Source: Caulobacterales bacterium | GTDB taxonomy: Bacteria > Pseudomonadota > Alphaproteobacteria > Caulobacterales > Caulobacteraceae | Direction: 5' to 3' | NCBI GenBank assembly: GCA_016234625.1 | Contig: JACRBD010000309.1 | Location: 1-36,937, forward strand | Length of the DNA: 36,937 bases | In this document: in pieces, positions 1-8,735 of the stretch | Layout: the number at the start of each line of letters is the position of its first letter | Numbering within the stretch: the stretch's first letter is position 1 | Notes under the pieces: generated by a model | What the model saw: only the letters and a program-made list of their open reading frames with translations | Databases searched by the model: none | What the model was told of the DNA's origin: nothing | Translations under genes and position numbers: made by a program

Positions 1-701
1 GACAGGTCCAGCGCCCGGACCAGGGCGGCCTCGACCTCCGCGTCGGTCTCCGTGGGCAGGTCGGTGGCCGAGGCCAACTCGGCGGCGTTGGGCTTGACGA
101 TGTCGGCCGCGCCATAGCGGGCGAAGCTGCGGGCCTTGGAATCGACGATCAGCACCGCCCCGGAGGCTTTGGCGGCGGCCAGGCAAGCCTCGATCACCGC
201 CGGGGTCACCGCGCCCTTGCCGTAGTCGGACAGCAGGATGCAACCCGCCTCGCCGGCGGCGTGGCGCACGGCCGTGACCAGCCGGGCCTCGGTCTCCTTG
301 CCGGCCGGCCGCGCGTCCTCGGAATCGACACGAAGCAGCTGCTGGCCGGCGGCGACATAGCGGGTCTTGACCGTCGTCGGCCGGCCGCGTTCGGCGACCA
401 GATGGCCTTCCATACCCGGCTCGGCGCCGACCAGCCCGAGGGCCTCGTTGGCGGCCGCGTCATCGCCGATCACGCCCGTCAGGGCCGCCAGTCCGCCGAG
501 GGCCGCGACGTTGCGGGCCACGTTGCCGGCCCCGCCGAGCATGGTCGTCTCGCGGCCGCGCGCCAGCACCGCGACGGGCGCCTCGGGCGAGGTGCGGTTG
601 ACCTCGCCATAGACGAACCGGTCGATCATCACGTCGCCGACGCAGGCGACGCGCACGCCCACGACGGCGGTCAGCAGACTCTGGAGCGAAGCAAGATCCA
701 T
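1..701 (-). CDS. rfaE1: D-glycero-beta-D-manno-heptose-7-phosphate kinase, 3' end outside window
   Basis: PfkB-family sugar kinase of the ADP-heptose pathway for the LPS inner core, acting in the cytoplasm. The ORF track misses it because its stop lies outside the window; I read it on the complement from the ATG at 701. The visible 233 residues begin MDLASLQSLL. They contain the nucleation motif VGDVMIDRF, then SPEAPVAVL and the PfkB signature GGAGNVARN, followed by LLSDYGKGAV and VKPNAAELA further along, as in the kinase half of HldE/RfaE. It cannot be told whether a nucleotidyltransferase domain follows (bifunctional HldE) or whether this is kinase-only RfaE1. About 240 bp without a recognised gene separate it from the divergent cfa gene. 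Confidence 0.85.
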   Translation of the reverse strand, partial: MDLASLQSLLTAVVGVRVACVGDVMIDRFVYGEVNRTSPEAPVAVLARGRETTMLGGAGNVARNVAALGGLAALTGVIGDDAAANEALGLVGAEPGMEGHLVAERGRPTTVKTRYVAAGQQLLRVDSEDARPAGKETEARLVTAVRHAAGEAGCILLSDYGKGAVTPAVIEACLAAAKASGAVLIVDSKARSFARYGAADIVKPNAAELASATDLPTETDAEVEAALVRALDL

Positions 702-944
702 GAGGCATGGATGTGAGCGTTGACGTGGGGGTGGTCAAGCCGGTGCGTCCTTCGTCCCGGACCGGCCGCGCCGCCGGCCGCTGAACGATGTTCAGTTCAC
801 GGCGTTGTTCCAGAGCCCGCCGCCGACGGCTGCGGAGAAGCTCGGCGGCCGTTCGGCGCCAGGGTCGGCGCCCCCCGCAAAACGTTGATCTCTCGCGCGA
901 CGGGAAAAAACGATGTTACTCTCACCAGGACGGAAGGAAGCGCC

Positions 945-2186
945 ATGACGCTGACGAACCTGACGCCCGACATTGATCGGCTGGCGCTCGCATCGCCGGC
1001 CATGCGCAGCGCCCCTGCGGTGTTCCGCACGGCGGTCCGCATCTGCGCCGACAACTGGCGACAGGGTACGCTGACCTGGGTGCTTCCGGACGAGACCGAG
1101 ATCCCCTGCCGCGGCGCCGAGCCGGGGCCGAACGCCCGGTTGATCGTCAAGGACTACCGCTTTATCCGCCGCTGTCTGGCCGCCGGCACGGTCGGGTTCG
1201 CCGAGGGCTACATGGCCGGGGAGTGGGACACGCCGGACCTGTCGGCCCTGCTGACCAGCTTCGCGATGAACTTCGACCGGTTGCAGGCCCTGGTGCAGGG
1301 CAACCCGGTCGTGCGGGCGGTGGATTTCGTCTTCCACATGATGCGCCGCAACGACCGCCGCGGGTCGCAGAAGAACATCCACGCCCACTACGACCTGGGC
1401 AATCACTTCTACGCCCGATGGCTCGACCGCAGCATGACCTACAGCTCGGCGGTCTACGAAAAGCCCGGCGAGCCGCTCGATCTGGCCCAGAAGCACAAAT
1501 ACGCCGCCCTCGCCCGCGCCATGGGCCTGCAGGCCGGCCACAGCGTGCTCGAGATCGGCTGCGGCTGGGGCGGGTTCGCCGAGTTCGCCGCCGCCGAGGT
1601 GGGGGCGAAGGTCACCGGCATCACCATCTCCCGCGAGCAGTACGACTTTGCCCGCAAGCGCCTGTTCGACCAGGGTCTGGCGGAAAAGACCGACATCCAG
1701 CTGATCGACTACCGCGACGTGGAGGGCCGTTTCGACCGGGTCGCCTCGATCGAGATGTTCGAGGCGGTGGGCGAGGAATACTGGCCGACCTATTTCAGCA
1801 AGATCCGCGACGTGCTGACGCCCGGCGGCCGCGCCGGCCTGCAGATCATCACCATCAAGGACGAACTGTTCGACACCTATCGCCGCCGCGCCGACTTCAT
1901 CCAGAAGTACATCTTTCAGGGCGGCATGCTGCCCAGCGAGACGGCGCTGCGGGCGCAGGTCAGGCGCGCCGGCCTGATCTGGGACGCCGCGCCCGCCTAC
2001 GGCCAGCATTACGCCGACACCCTCGCGGAATGGGGCCGCCGCTTCGAGGGCGCCTGGGGCGAGATCCGGCGGCTCGGCTTCGACGAGCGGTTCCGCAAGA
2101 TGTGGCGCTACTACCTCAGCTACTGCGAGGCGGGATTCCGCACGGGGCGGACGGACGTGATCCAGCTCAGCCTGAGCCGGACCTGA
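945..2186 (+). CDS. cfa: cyclopropane-fatty-acyl-phospholipid synthase
   Basis: SAM-dependent methyltransferase that adds a methylene group across the double bond of unsaturated acyl chains in membrane phospholipids. The track ORF opens at 720, but I place the start at the ATG at 945 (MTLTNLTPDI), because the upstream translation looks non-coding and a purine-rich GGAAGGAAG lies just before this ATG. That gives 413 residues, normal for the family. The SAM motif I VLEIGCGWGG is at about residues 201-210. Other family motifs visible are HAHYDLGNHFY before it and FDRVASIEMFEAVG and QKYIFQGGMLPS after it. The N-terminal substrate domain carries the EGYMAGEWDT motif. The gene stands alone, divergent from the heptose kinase. 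The family assignment is secure; the exact lipid product is inferred. Confidence 0.93.
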   Translation: MTLTNLTPDIDRLALASPAMRSAPAVFRTAVRICADNWRQGTLTWVLPDETEIPCRGAEPGPNARLIVKDYRFIRRCLAAGTVGFAEGYMAGEWDTPDLSALLTSFAMNFDRLQALVQGNPVVRAVDFVFHMMRRNDRRGSQKNIHAHYDLGNHFYARWLDRSMTYSSAVYEKPGEPLDLAQKHKYAALARAMGLQAGHSVLEIGCGWGGFAEFAAAEVGAKVTGITISREQYDFARKRLFDQGLAEKTDIQLIDYRDVEGRFDRVASIEMFEAVGEEYWPTYFSKIRDVLTPGGRAGLQIITIKDELFDTYRRRADFIQKYIFQGGMLPSETALRAQVRRAGLIWDAAPAYGQHYADTLAEWGRRFEGAWGEIRRLGFDERFRKMWRYYLSYCEAGFRTGRTDVIQLSLSRT

Positions 2187-2247
2187 GTCTCCGTGTTGCC
2201 CATTCCGCGCGGACCGCTCTAGGGTGGCCGCCCGATAGGGGGCGCAC

Positions 2248-3702
2248 GTGAACCTTGCTCGCACTTTAGGCACCGCCGCCGCGTTCGTCGTCATGGTCGG
2301 CGGCGCTCTGGCCCAGCCCGCGCCCCCCAATCCAGCCCGCCTGGCGCTAGCGCGCGACGTCGCGGCGCTGCGCTGCGCCGCAACCGTGGCGGCCCCTGCC
2401 GCTGACAACGACGAATCCTTGCGAGGCTCAGAGGCCCTGATGGGGTTGGTCTATGCCTTCTCCAGGACGGACTTCGAGATCGACCTTGAGCAGTTCGACC
2501 GCAGCTGGGCGGCCGGCGGCGAAAGGGCGGCCGCCATGACACAGGCGGCCATCGCGGAGACGTTCGCGCAAAGCCTGAGCTCGGCGGACCTCCGCGCCGT
2601 GCTAGATTTCTACCGGTCACCCGCTGGCCAGTCCGCCCTCTGCGCCGAGCAGGCCGACGCCGATCTGAGGGTCGCTGAAAGCCTGAAGGACGAACCGGCG
2701 ACCATCCCGCCCTACGTCGAGCCGGAGGAGGAGCGCCGCTTTCTGGAGACGCCTGCCGGACAGGCGTTCCGGGCGGCCTGGGACCCGCTGCGGGACACCA
2801 AAAGCCCTCCCCTGTCCGACTTCACGTCGATCATGGTTGATCAGACCCAGGCCGACTACTGCCAGCGGCGGACCTGCGGCGAGCTGCAGAACGAGTTCTT
2901 CCTCCGGCTGCGAATGTACTTGGCGCCGGACAGGGCCAACGGGGAAACCGCGCAGTTCGGCAAGTCCGTCGGAGATCTCTTTCCCGACGCCCGTGTAGCG
3001 GCGCTGGCCCGTGCGGCCTGCGCCGGAGACGCTCAGGCCGTGGCCGCAGCGATCCGGGACGGGGTCGATCCCAACGCCAACGGCATCGAATGGATGGATC
3101 GGACCGGCTCAGGGCGGGTTCTAACGCCGCTGATCTGGGCCATCGACTGCGGCAGCCCGGAAGGCGTTGAGGCCCTACTCGTCGGCGGGGCCGATCCCAA
3201 CCGGGCCGGGAAATTCGGCGTCACCGCGACGACCATCGCGGCGGCGGCGGTCGATCCGAGGATTCTTCCCGTCCTGCTCAGACACGGTGGCGATCCCCAC
3301 GCCCATGACGACAGCGACACAGCGCTCGCGATCGCGCTCGAGACAGGCTTCGGCCTTGAGTTCGACGGCGCAGAGCCCGCGGTGGCATGGTCGAACTGGA
3401 ACATCCTTCTCGCCGCCGGCGCCGATCCAAATCGGGGGGTCGGCGAGAGCATGAACCCCGTTCAGATGGCGGCCCTAAGAGGGCGGTTCGACAAGGTCTA
3501 CGAGATTCTTCTGCGCGGGTATCAAGGCGATCTGCGGGACCTTGGCCGTTGGGTGACCTATTCCAAGGAACAGGACGCCGAGGCCGGCACGCCCCGTGAG
3601 GATCCATGGCGGGACAAGGTCGAGGCGCTGCTGACCGAGCGCGGCGTCATATTTCCGGTGTTGCCGGACCCGATCCCGGACGACCTGGACGAGGATCCCT
3701 AG
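2248..3702 (+). CDS. exported ankyrin-repeat protein
   Basis: Starts at GTG 2248 and encodes 484 residues. The N-terminus (about 1-23, NLARTLGTAAAFVVMVGGALAQP) looks like a Sec signal peptide with an ALA-Q cleavage site, so the protein is probably periplasmic. Around residues 90-130 is a segment resembling DUF2059 (AIAETFAQSLSSADLRAVLDFY...). From about residue 250 there are four to five ankyrin-like units, recognisable by LLVGGADPNRAG, LLRHGGDPHAHD and LLAAGADPNRGVG. The C-terminus is acidic and proline-rich. Ankyrin repeats normally mediate protein binding; no catalytic motif is seen, so the function is unknown. It is a single gene between cfa and cysK. Confidence 0.75.
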   Translation: MNLARTLGTAAAFVVMVGGALAQPAPPNPARLALARDVAALRCAATVAAPAADNDESLRGSEALMGLVYAFSRTDFEIDLEQFDRSWAAGGERAAAMTQAAIAETFAQSLSSADLRAVLDFYRSPAGQSALCAEQADADLRVAESLKDEPATIPPYVEPEEERRFLETPAGQAFRAAWDPLRDTKSPPLSDFTSIMVDQTQADYCQRRTCGELQNEFFLRLRMYLAPDRANGETAQFGKSVGDLFPDARVAALARAACAGDAQAVAAAIRDGVDPNANGIEWMDRTGSGRVLTPLIWAIDCGSPEGVEALLVGGADPNRAGKFGVTATTIAAAAVDPRILPVLLRHGGDPHAHDDSDTALAIALETGFGLEFDGAEPAVAWSNWNILLAAGADPNRGVGESMNPVQMAALRGRFDKVYEILLRGYQGDLRDLGRWVTYSKEQDAEAGTPREDPWRDKVEALLTERGVIFPVLPDPIPDDLDEDP

Positions 3703-3793
3703 TCGGTTGGCCGCGCCGTTTAGTTATTCTGGGGTTGCCTGAGCGCCGCGGCGCACGATCTAGGTTGGAGCAACTATTCCGTCCGGGCCCCGA

Positions 3794-4792
3794 ATGACCG
3801 TCCTCGCCAGCGTCCTCGACGCCATCGGCAACACCCCCCTGATCCGCCTGAAGGCCGCCAGCGAGGCGACCGGCTGCGAGATTTTGGGCAAGGCCGAGTT
3901 CCTCAATCCCGGTCAGTCGGTCAAGGACCGCGCCGCGCTGGGCATCATCCGCGACGCGGAGGCGAAGGGGCTGCTGCGCCCCGGCGGCCGGATTGTCGAG
4001 GGCACGGCGGGCAACACCGGCATCGGCCTGGCCCTGGTGGCCAGCGCGCTGGGCTACAAAACCACCATCGTCATCCCCCGCACCCAGAGCCAGGAAAAGA
4101 AGGACGCCATCCGCCTGGCCGGGGCCGAGCTGGTCGAGGTTGACGCCGTCCCCTACTCCAACCCCGACAACTATGTCCGCTACTCCGGCCGGCTCGCCGA
4201 GGCGCTGAACCGCAGCGAGCCCAGCGGCGCCGTCTGGGCCAACCAGTTCGACAACGTCGCCAACCGCGAGGCGCACGAACAAGCCACCGGACCGGAAATC
4301 TGGGCCCAGACGGACGGAAAGGTCGACGGTTTCATCTGTGCGGTCGGCTCGGGCGGCACCCTGGCCGGCGTGGCGGCGGCCCTGCGCGCCCGAAACCCCG
4401 ATGTAGCCATCGGCCTGGCCGACCCGTACGGCGCGGCGCTCTACAGCTACTACAAGACCGGCGAGCTGAAGGCCGAGGGCGGTTCGATCACCGAGGGCAT
4501 CGGCCAGGGTCGGATCACCGCCAATCTCGAAGGCCTGGTGGTCGATCACGCCTATCGCATCGACGACGAGGAAATGCTGCGGGTGATCTTCGACCTGGCC
4601 GAACACGAGGGTCTGGTTCTGGGGGGCTCGTCGGGGATCAATGTCGCCGGCGCCATGCATCTGGCCCGCGATTTGGGGCCCGGCCACACCATTGTGACGG
4701 TGTTGTGCGACTACGGTTCGCGCTATCAAAGCAAACTGTTCAATCCGGCGTTCCTGAAGGAGCGCGGCCTGCCGGTCCCCGACTGGCTTTAG
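3794..4792 (+). CDS. cysK: cysteine synthase A (O-acetylserine sulfhydrylase)
   Basis: PLP enzyme of fold type II that makes L-cysteine from O-acetylserine and sulfide. It has 332 residues. The N-terminus IGNTPLIRL is the family opening. The Schiff-base lysine is K44 in NPGQSVKDRAA. The substrate loop is EGTAGNTGIGLA, the phosphate-binding glycine loop is GSGGTLAGV, and the C-terminal GGSSGINVAGA matches the PLP pyrimidine-contact region. Cystathionine beta-synthase is a related fold, but the length and lack of a CBS domain favour cysteine synthase. It lies 14 bp before sseA and is probably cotranscribed with it, tying sulfur assimilation to sulfane sulfur handling. An internal frame extends into sseA (track start 4705), but that is not the sseA start. 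Confidence 0.93.
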   Translation: MTVLASVLDAIGNTPLIRLKAASEATGCEILGKAEFLNPGQSVKDRAALGIIRDAEAKGLLRPGGRIVEGTAGNTGIGLALVASALGYKTTIVIPRTQSQEKKDAIRLAGAELVEVDAVPYSNPDNYVRYSGRLAEALNRSEPSGAVWANQFDNVANREAHEQATGPEIWAQTDGKVDGFICAVGSGGTLAGVAAALRARNPDVAIGLADPYGAALYSYYKTGELKAEGGSITEGIGQGRITANLEGLVVDHAYRIDDEEMLRVIFDLAEHEGLVLGGSSGINVAGAMHLARDLGPGHTIVTVLCDYGSRYQSKLFNPAFLKERGLPVPDWL

Positions 4793-4806
4793 GGACCCGA
4801 TGGCTG

Positions 4807-5652
4807 ATGTCTGATCCGCTCGTCTCCACCGCCTGGCTCGCCGAGCATCTCCAGGCGCCCGATGTCCGGATCGTCGACGCCAGCTGGTATTTTCCGCACG
4901 AGGAACGGGACGCGCGGGCTGAATACGCCCTGGCTCACATTCCAGGGGCGGTGTTCTTCGACATCGACGACATCGCCGACGAGACCTCCGGACTGCCGCA
5001 CATGCTGCCCAGCGGGGTGAAGTTCGCCTCGCGGGTCCGCAAGCTGGGCCTGGGCGACGGCGCCCGGATGGTCATTTACGACCAGCTGGGCCTGCGCTCG
5101 GCGGCCCGGGTCTGGTGGAGCTTCCGCGCCATGGGCCATCTGGACGTGGTGGTGCTCGACGGCGGCCTGCCCAAATGGATCGCCGAGGGCCGCCCGGTGT
5201 CGGACATCCCGACCCCGCCCCGCGAACGCCACTTCACGCCGCGCTACAGTTCCGACCTGGTGCGCGACCTCAACCAGGTGAAGAAGGCGCTGGAGACCGG
5301 TCGCGAGCAGCTGGTCGACGCCCGCCCGGCCGGCCGATTCACCGGCGAGACGCCCGAGCCCCGCGCCGGCCTGCGCGGCGGTCATATGCCGGGCGCGCGA
5401 AGTGTGCCCTCCAGCGACCTGATCGCACCGGACGGGACGGTGAAGTCTGTCGCACAGCTCACTGAAATCTTTGAAAAAGCCGGCGTTGATATCAACAAAC
5501 CGATCGTCACGACCTGCGGCTCGGGCATCACCGCGGCCATCCTCGCCCTGGGCCTGGCCCGGCTCGGCAAGGAGCGGGCGGCGGTCTACGACGGCTCCTG
5601 GACCGAATGGGGCGGCCGCGAGGACACGTCGGTGGTGACGGGGCCGGCGTGA
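4807..5652 (+). CDS. sseA: 3-mercaptopyruvate sulfurtransferase
   Basis: Two-domain rhodanese-type enzyme that transfers sulfur from 3-mercaptopyruvate to a thiol or cyanide. Start chosen at ATG 4807 (MSDPLVSTAWLAEHL), 14 bp after cysK, because this is where rhodanese similarity begins; the track ORF starts inside cysK. It has 281 residues. The first domain holds VRIVDASWYFP and AHIPGAVFFDID. The second holds QLVDARPAGRFTGETPEPR and the catalytic loop TTCGSGITA with Cys237. A CGSG[VI]T loop is typical of mercaptopyruvate sulfurtransferases, whereas thiosulfate sulfurtransferases usually carry a CRKGVT-type loop. The stop overlaps the GTG of the next gene by four bases (GTGA), indicating translational coupling. 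Confidence 0.9.
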   Translation: MSDPLVSTAWLAEHLQAPDVRIVDASWYFPHEERDARAEYALAHIPGAVFFDIDDIADETSGLPHMLPSGVKFASRVRKLGLGDGARMVIYDQLGLRSAARVWWSFRAMGHLDVVVLDGGLPKWIAEGRPVSDIPTPPRERHFTPRYSSDLVRDLNQVKKALETGREQLVDARPAGRFTGETPEPRAGLRGGHMPGARSVPSSDLIAPDGTVKSVAQLTEIFEKAGVDINKPIVTTCGSGITAAILALGLARLGKERAAVYDGSWTEWGGREDTSVVTGPA

Positions 5653-6152
5653 CCATCCAGGTCCGCCTGGCGCCGCGAACCCACGCAGCCCTCTTTCCGG
5701 CGATCGAACGGTCCGCCGGCGAAGCCTTTCGCGCCATTCCCGACCTCGCCTGGATCGCCGACCACGTCGTGAGCCCGGCCGAGGAGTATTTGCCGATGAT
5801 CGCCGCCGGAACGGTCTGGGAGGCGGTCGAGGGCGAGACGCCGGTCGGCGTCCTGCTGGGCGAGATCACCGGCGACACCCTTCACGTCTGGGAACTTTCG
5901 GTGCTGGTGTCGCACCAGAAACAGGGCCTGGGCCGTCGGCTGATGCAGGCGGCGGCGGACCATGCGCGGACCTTGGGTCTGGCCGCCCTGACGTTGACAA
6001 CCTTTCGGACCGTGCCGTGGAACGGACCCTTCTACGCAGGGCTGGGCTATCAGATGCTCGAAGCGCCCCTTCCGGACAACCTGCAGGCCCTCATCGACAA
6101 TGAGAACGCTCGCGGCCTCAATGATCGCTGCGCCATGCGGCTGGCGCTGTAG
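5649..6152 (+). CDS. GNAT family N-acetyltransferase
   Basis: 167-residue acetyltransferase of unknown substrate. The start is taken as GTG 5649, which overlaps the sseA stop in GTGA; the track ATG at 5607 would lie inside sseA. The acetyl-CoA-binding motif A is visible as VLVSHQKQGLGRRLMQAAADHA at about residues 85-108, preceded by the beta4 strand GDTLHVWELSVL and followed by LTLTTFRTVPWNGPFYAGLGY, where N and Y are common GNAT positions. It is the third gene of a cysK-sseA-GNAT run. Acetylation of a sulfur-related amino acid or a detoxification role is possible, but the sequence does not show it. Confidence 0.87.
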   Translation: MTIQVRLAPRTHAALFPAIERSAGEAFRAIPDLAWIADHVVSPAEEYLPMIAAGTVWEAVEGETPVGVLLGEITGDTLHVWELSVLVSHQKQGLGRRLMQAAADHARTLGLAALTLTTFRTVPWNGPFYAGLGYQMLEAPLPDNLQALIDNENARGLNDRCAMRLAL

Positions 6153-6170
6153 GCGGCGCCCTCTTCGGTT

Positions 6171-6281
6171 GTCATCCCGGCCGAAGCGTAGCGGAGAGCC
6201 GGGACCCAGAATCGGCTTCAAACTTGGTGGCCAAGATTCAATCTGGGCCCCGGATCGTCCCTTCGGTCCGTCCGGGATGAC
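6171..6281. repeat. palindromic intergenic repeat, family B copy 1
   Basis: The left arm GTCATCCCGG at 6171-6180 and the right arm CCGGGATGAC at 6272-6281 are exact inverted copies about 91 bp apart. Inside, GGGACCCAGA and ATCTGGGCCC form further inverted sequence. The element fills the gap between the convergent GNAT and ABC binding-protein genes. A second, cleaner member lies at 16604-16702. It may act as a transcription barrier or mRNA stabiliser between convergent genes; that is inference. Confidence 0.8.
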
Positions 6282-6293
6282 AGTTATTGGGGG

Positions 6294-7379
6294 TTAGCGC
6301 AGCGGCGGGGCGTAGAGCAGGCCGGAAGGATTGGCGCTCCAGAGGGCGTTCTGGCCGCGCTCCAGCTTCAGCGCCGAGTCCTTGCCCAGGTTGCGGTCGA
6401 ACACCTCGTTGTAGGCTCCGACCGCGCGGATCGCCCGGTACGCCCACGCATCGTCGAGACCCAGCATAGCGCCATAGCCGCCCTCGACGCCGAGCAGACG
6501 GCGAGCCCCTGGCGAGGTGGTCTCCTTGCGTAGCCGGTCGGCGTTGGTCCGGGTCACGCCCAGTTCCTCGGCCAGGATCAGGGCATTGAGGGTCCAGCGC
6601 ACCACGTCGGTCCAGCCCGGATCACCCTGGCGCACGACCGGGCCCAGCGGCTCCTTGGAGATCACGTCGGGCAGCAGCACATGGGCGTTCTGGTCGGCCA
6701 TGGTCGCCCGGGCCGAGGCGAGGGCCGAGATGTCCGCCGACAGTACGTCGCAGACCTCCCGCTCATAGTCGGCGCGGGCGCGGTCGAGGGTCGGGGCCAG
6801 CACCGGCTGCCAGTTGATGTCGCGGGCCTTGAACCAGTCGCGCAGGTTCAGCTCGCTGGTCGAGCCCGACTGGACGCAGATCTTGGCGCCGGAGAGCTCC
6901 GCGGCGCTCTGCAGATCCAGGTCCCGGGGCGCCAGGAAGCCCTGGCCGTCGTAGTAGCTGACCCCGGCGAAATCGAGGCCCTGGCCGGCGTCGCGGCTGA
7001 AGGTCCAGCTGGTGTTGCGCGACAGCAGATCGACCTGACCGGCCTTCAGGGCCGGGATGCGCTGGTCGTTGGTGAGGGGCACGAAGGCGACCCTGTCCGG
7101 CCCGCCCAGCACCGCGGCGGCCATGGCGCGGCAGAAGTCGACGTCGAAGCCAGTCCAGCGCCCCGCGCCGTCCTGGTGGGAAAAACCGGCCAGACCCGGA
7201 TTGACCCCGCAGCGCAGGACGCCCCGCGCCTTCACCGCCGCCAGGGTCTTGCTGGCCGGGGTGGCGGCGCCGGCGCCATCGACCACCGGAACTCTGTCGG
7301 GCGCGGTGGAAACGGCCGCCTTGCGCTCGCACGCCGTCGCCGGGAGAGCGAGCAGCAGGACGAGAAGGAGTCGCTTCAC
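6294..7379 (-). CDS. amino-acid-type ABC transporter substrate-binding lipoprotein
   Basis: Periplasmic solute-binding protein of family 3 (polar amino acids, AapJ-like). I choose GTG 7379 (VKRLLLVLLLALPATACERKAA), because a lipoprotein signal with lipobox PATAC follows directly. The track start at 7460 would add 27 unlikely residues. The mature part begins with the typical TLAAVKARGVLRCGVNPGLAGFS, then WTGFDVDFCRAMAAAVLG, and later KICVQSGSTSELNLRDWF and LLPDVISKEPLGPVVRQGD, all close to AapJ/BztA proteins. Length is 361 residues. No permease or ATPase lies next to it in this window, so it is an orphan here. The ligand is unknown; it is divergent from metC with an 86-bp gap, which could hold both promoters. 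Confidence 0.87.
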   Translation of the reverse strand: MKRLLLVLLLALPATACERKAAVSTAPDRVPVVDGAGAATPASKTLAAVKARGVLRCGVNPGLAGFSHQDGAGRWTGFDVDFCRAMAAAVLGGPDRVAFVPLTNDQRIPALKAGQVDLLSRNTSWTFSRDAGQGLDFAGVSYYDGQGFLAPRDLDLQSAAELSGAKICVQSGSTSELNLRDWFKARDINWQPVLAPTLDRARADYEREVCDVLSADISALASARATMADQNAHVLLPDVISKEPLGPVVRQGDPGWTDVVRWTLNALILAEELGVTRTNADRLRKETTSPGARRLLGVEGGYGAMLGLDDAWAYRAIRAVGAYNEVFDRNLGKDSALKLERGQNALWSANPSGLLYAPPLR

Positions 7380-7465
7380 GGCGGGCCATCCTTGATCGAC
7401 GGCGCCAAGCCGCCCTAATGGGTGGCGAGGAACATCGCTCTCAGGCGCCGAGGCTGGCAACCCGC

Positions 7466-8614
7466 ATGGACGAAGAAACCCGCCTGATCCACGCCGGGCA
7501 TGTGGACAAGCTCCCGGCCCGAACCGTCAGTCCGCCGATCCAGCGCGGCTCGACCGTGCTGCTGCCCGATGCGAAGGCACTCTACGACGGCACCTTGGGC
7601 TATGGCCGGGCCGGATTGTCGGCCCAGTTCGCCCTGATGGAAGCCCTCTGCGAGCTGGAAGGGGCTAAAGGCGTACAGCTCTATCCGTCGGGTCTGGCGG
7701 CCATGACGGCGGCGATCATGGCGGTGCTCAAGACTGGCGATCACCTGCTAGTGGTCGACAGCGTCTACCGGCCGGTGCGTTACTTCTGCGACAAGGTCCT
7801 GCGGCGGTTCGGGGTCGCGGTGAACTACTACGATCCGAACCTGGACGCGGGCGGCCTGCTGGCCCTGGCGAACCCGGCCACAAAGCTGATCGTCCTCGAA
7901 TCGCCTGGCTCCCTGAGCTTCGAGATGCAGGATGTGGCGGCCATCGCCTCGGCGGCGCGGACGCGGGGAATCCTCACCCTTGTGGACAACACCTGGGGCG
8001 CCGGCCGGCTGTTCAAACCGCTGGCCCATGGCGCGGACATCAGCGTCCAGGCCCTGACCAAATACGTCTGCGGCCATTCGGACGTGTTCATGGGCTCGGC
8101 GGCGGTCAATGATCCGAAGCTGGCGGCGGCCCTGAAGGCCAGCATCCAGGACCACGGCTGGGCGGTCTCGGGCGAGGACGCCTACCAGGCGCTGCGGGGC
8201 CTCAGAACCCTCGCCACGCGGCTGGACCGGCATGGCGAGAGCGGCCTGGCGGTGGCCCGTTGGCTGGCCGGGCAGCCGGAGGTGCTGGCCGTGCTGCACC
8301 CCGCCCTCCCCGGCGCCCCCGGCCACGACCTCTGGGCCCGCGACTACAGCGGCGCCTGCGGCCTGTTCGGCTTCGTGCTGCAACCCGGGACGCCGGCGAA
8401 GGTCGAGGCCTTCCTGGATGCGCTGGAGCTGTTCGGCCTGGGCTTTTCCTGGGGCGGCTTCGAGAGCCTGGCCATCAGCTGCGACCCCCAGCTGACGTCG
8501 CGCGCCATGGCCCCGGACTTCGGCGGCCCGCTGATGCGGCTGCACGTGGGGCTGGAGGCGGTGGACGACCTGACCGCCGACCTGCGGCGGGCGCTGGACG
8601 TCTACAGCAGCTGA
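7466..8614 (+). CDS. metC: cystathionine beta-lyase
   Basis: PLP-dependent Cys/Met-metabolism enzyme that splits cystathionine to homocysteine, ammonia and pyruvate in methionine synthesis. Start chosen at ATG 7466 (MDEETRLIHAG), since family members begin with a T-x-L-x-H-A-G segment close to the N-terminus; the track start at 7418 is possible but adds 16 unconserved residues. It has 382 residues. YGRAGLSAQFALMEALCELEG is the cofactor-site region, ESPGSLSFEMQDV and LVDNTWGAG (Asp binding the pyridine N) follow, and the PLP lysine is K199 in QALTKYVCGHSD. SPGS rather than the more usual NPT(N) segment, together with the SWGGFESL near the C-terminus, fits MetC rather than MetB or MetZ. It ends 3 bp before the tRNA-Arg gene on the other strand. 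Confidence 0.88.
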   Translation: MDEETRLIHAGHVDKLPARTVSPPIQRGSTVLLPDAKALYDGTLGYGRAGLSAQFALMEALCELEGAKGVQLYPSGLAAMTAAIMAVLKTGDHLLVVDSVYRPVRYFCDKVLRRFGVAVNYYDPNLDAGGLLALANPATKLIVLESPGSLSFEMQDVAAIASAARTRGILTLVDNTWGAGRLFKPLAHGADISVQALTKYVCGHSDVFMGSAAVNDPKLAAALKASIQDHGWAVSGEDAYQALRGLRTLATRLDRHGESGLAVARWLAGQPEVLAVLHPALPGAPGHDLWARDYSGACGLFGFVLQPGTPAKVEAFLDALELFGLGFSWGGFESLAISCDPQLTSRAMAPDFGGPLMRLHVGLEAVDDLTADLRRALDVYSS

Positions 8615-8617
8615 GAT

Positions 8618-8694
<77 letters not shown>

Positions 8695-8735
8695 TTCAAT
8701 GGTGGTTTAGCCGCGTTCGAGCGGCGGGAACAGGT

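Noticed and set aside
792-2408. 538-codon ORF antisense to cfa
   Set aside because: Shadow of a confidently identified methyltransferase gene; its translation has no domain.
7380-7465. SAM or other methionine riboswitch upstream of metC
   Set aside because: The 86-bp spacer has no SAM-II or SAH core that I can recognise.
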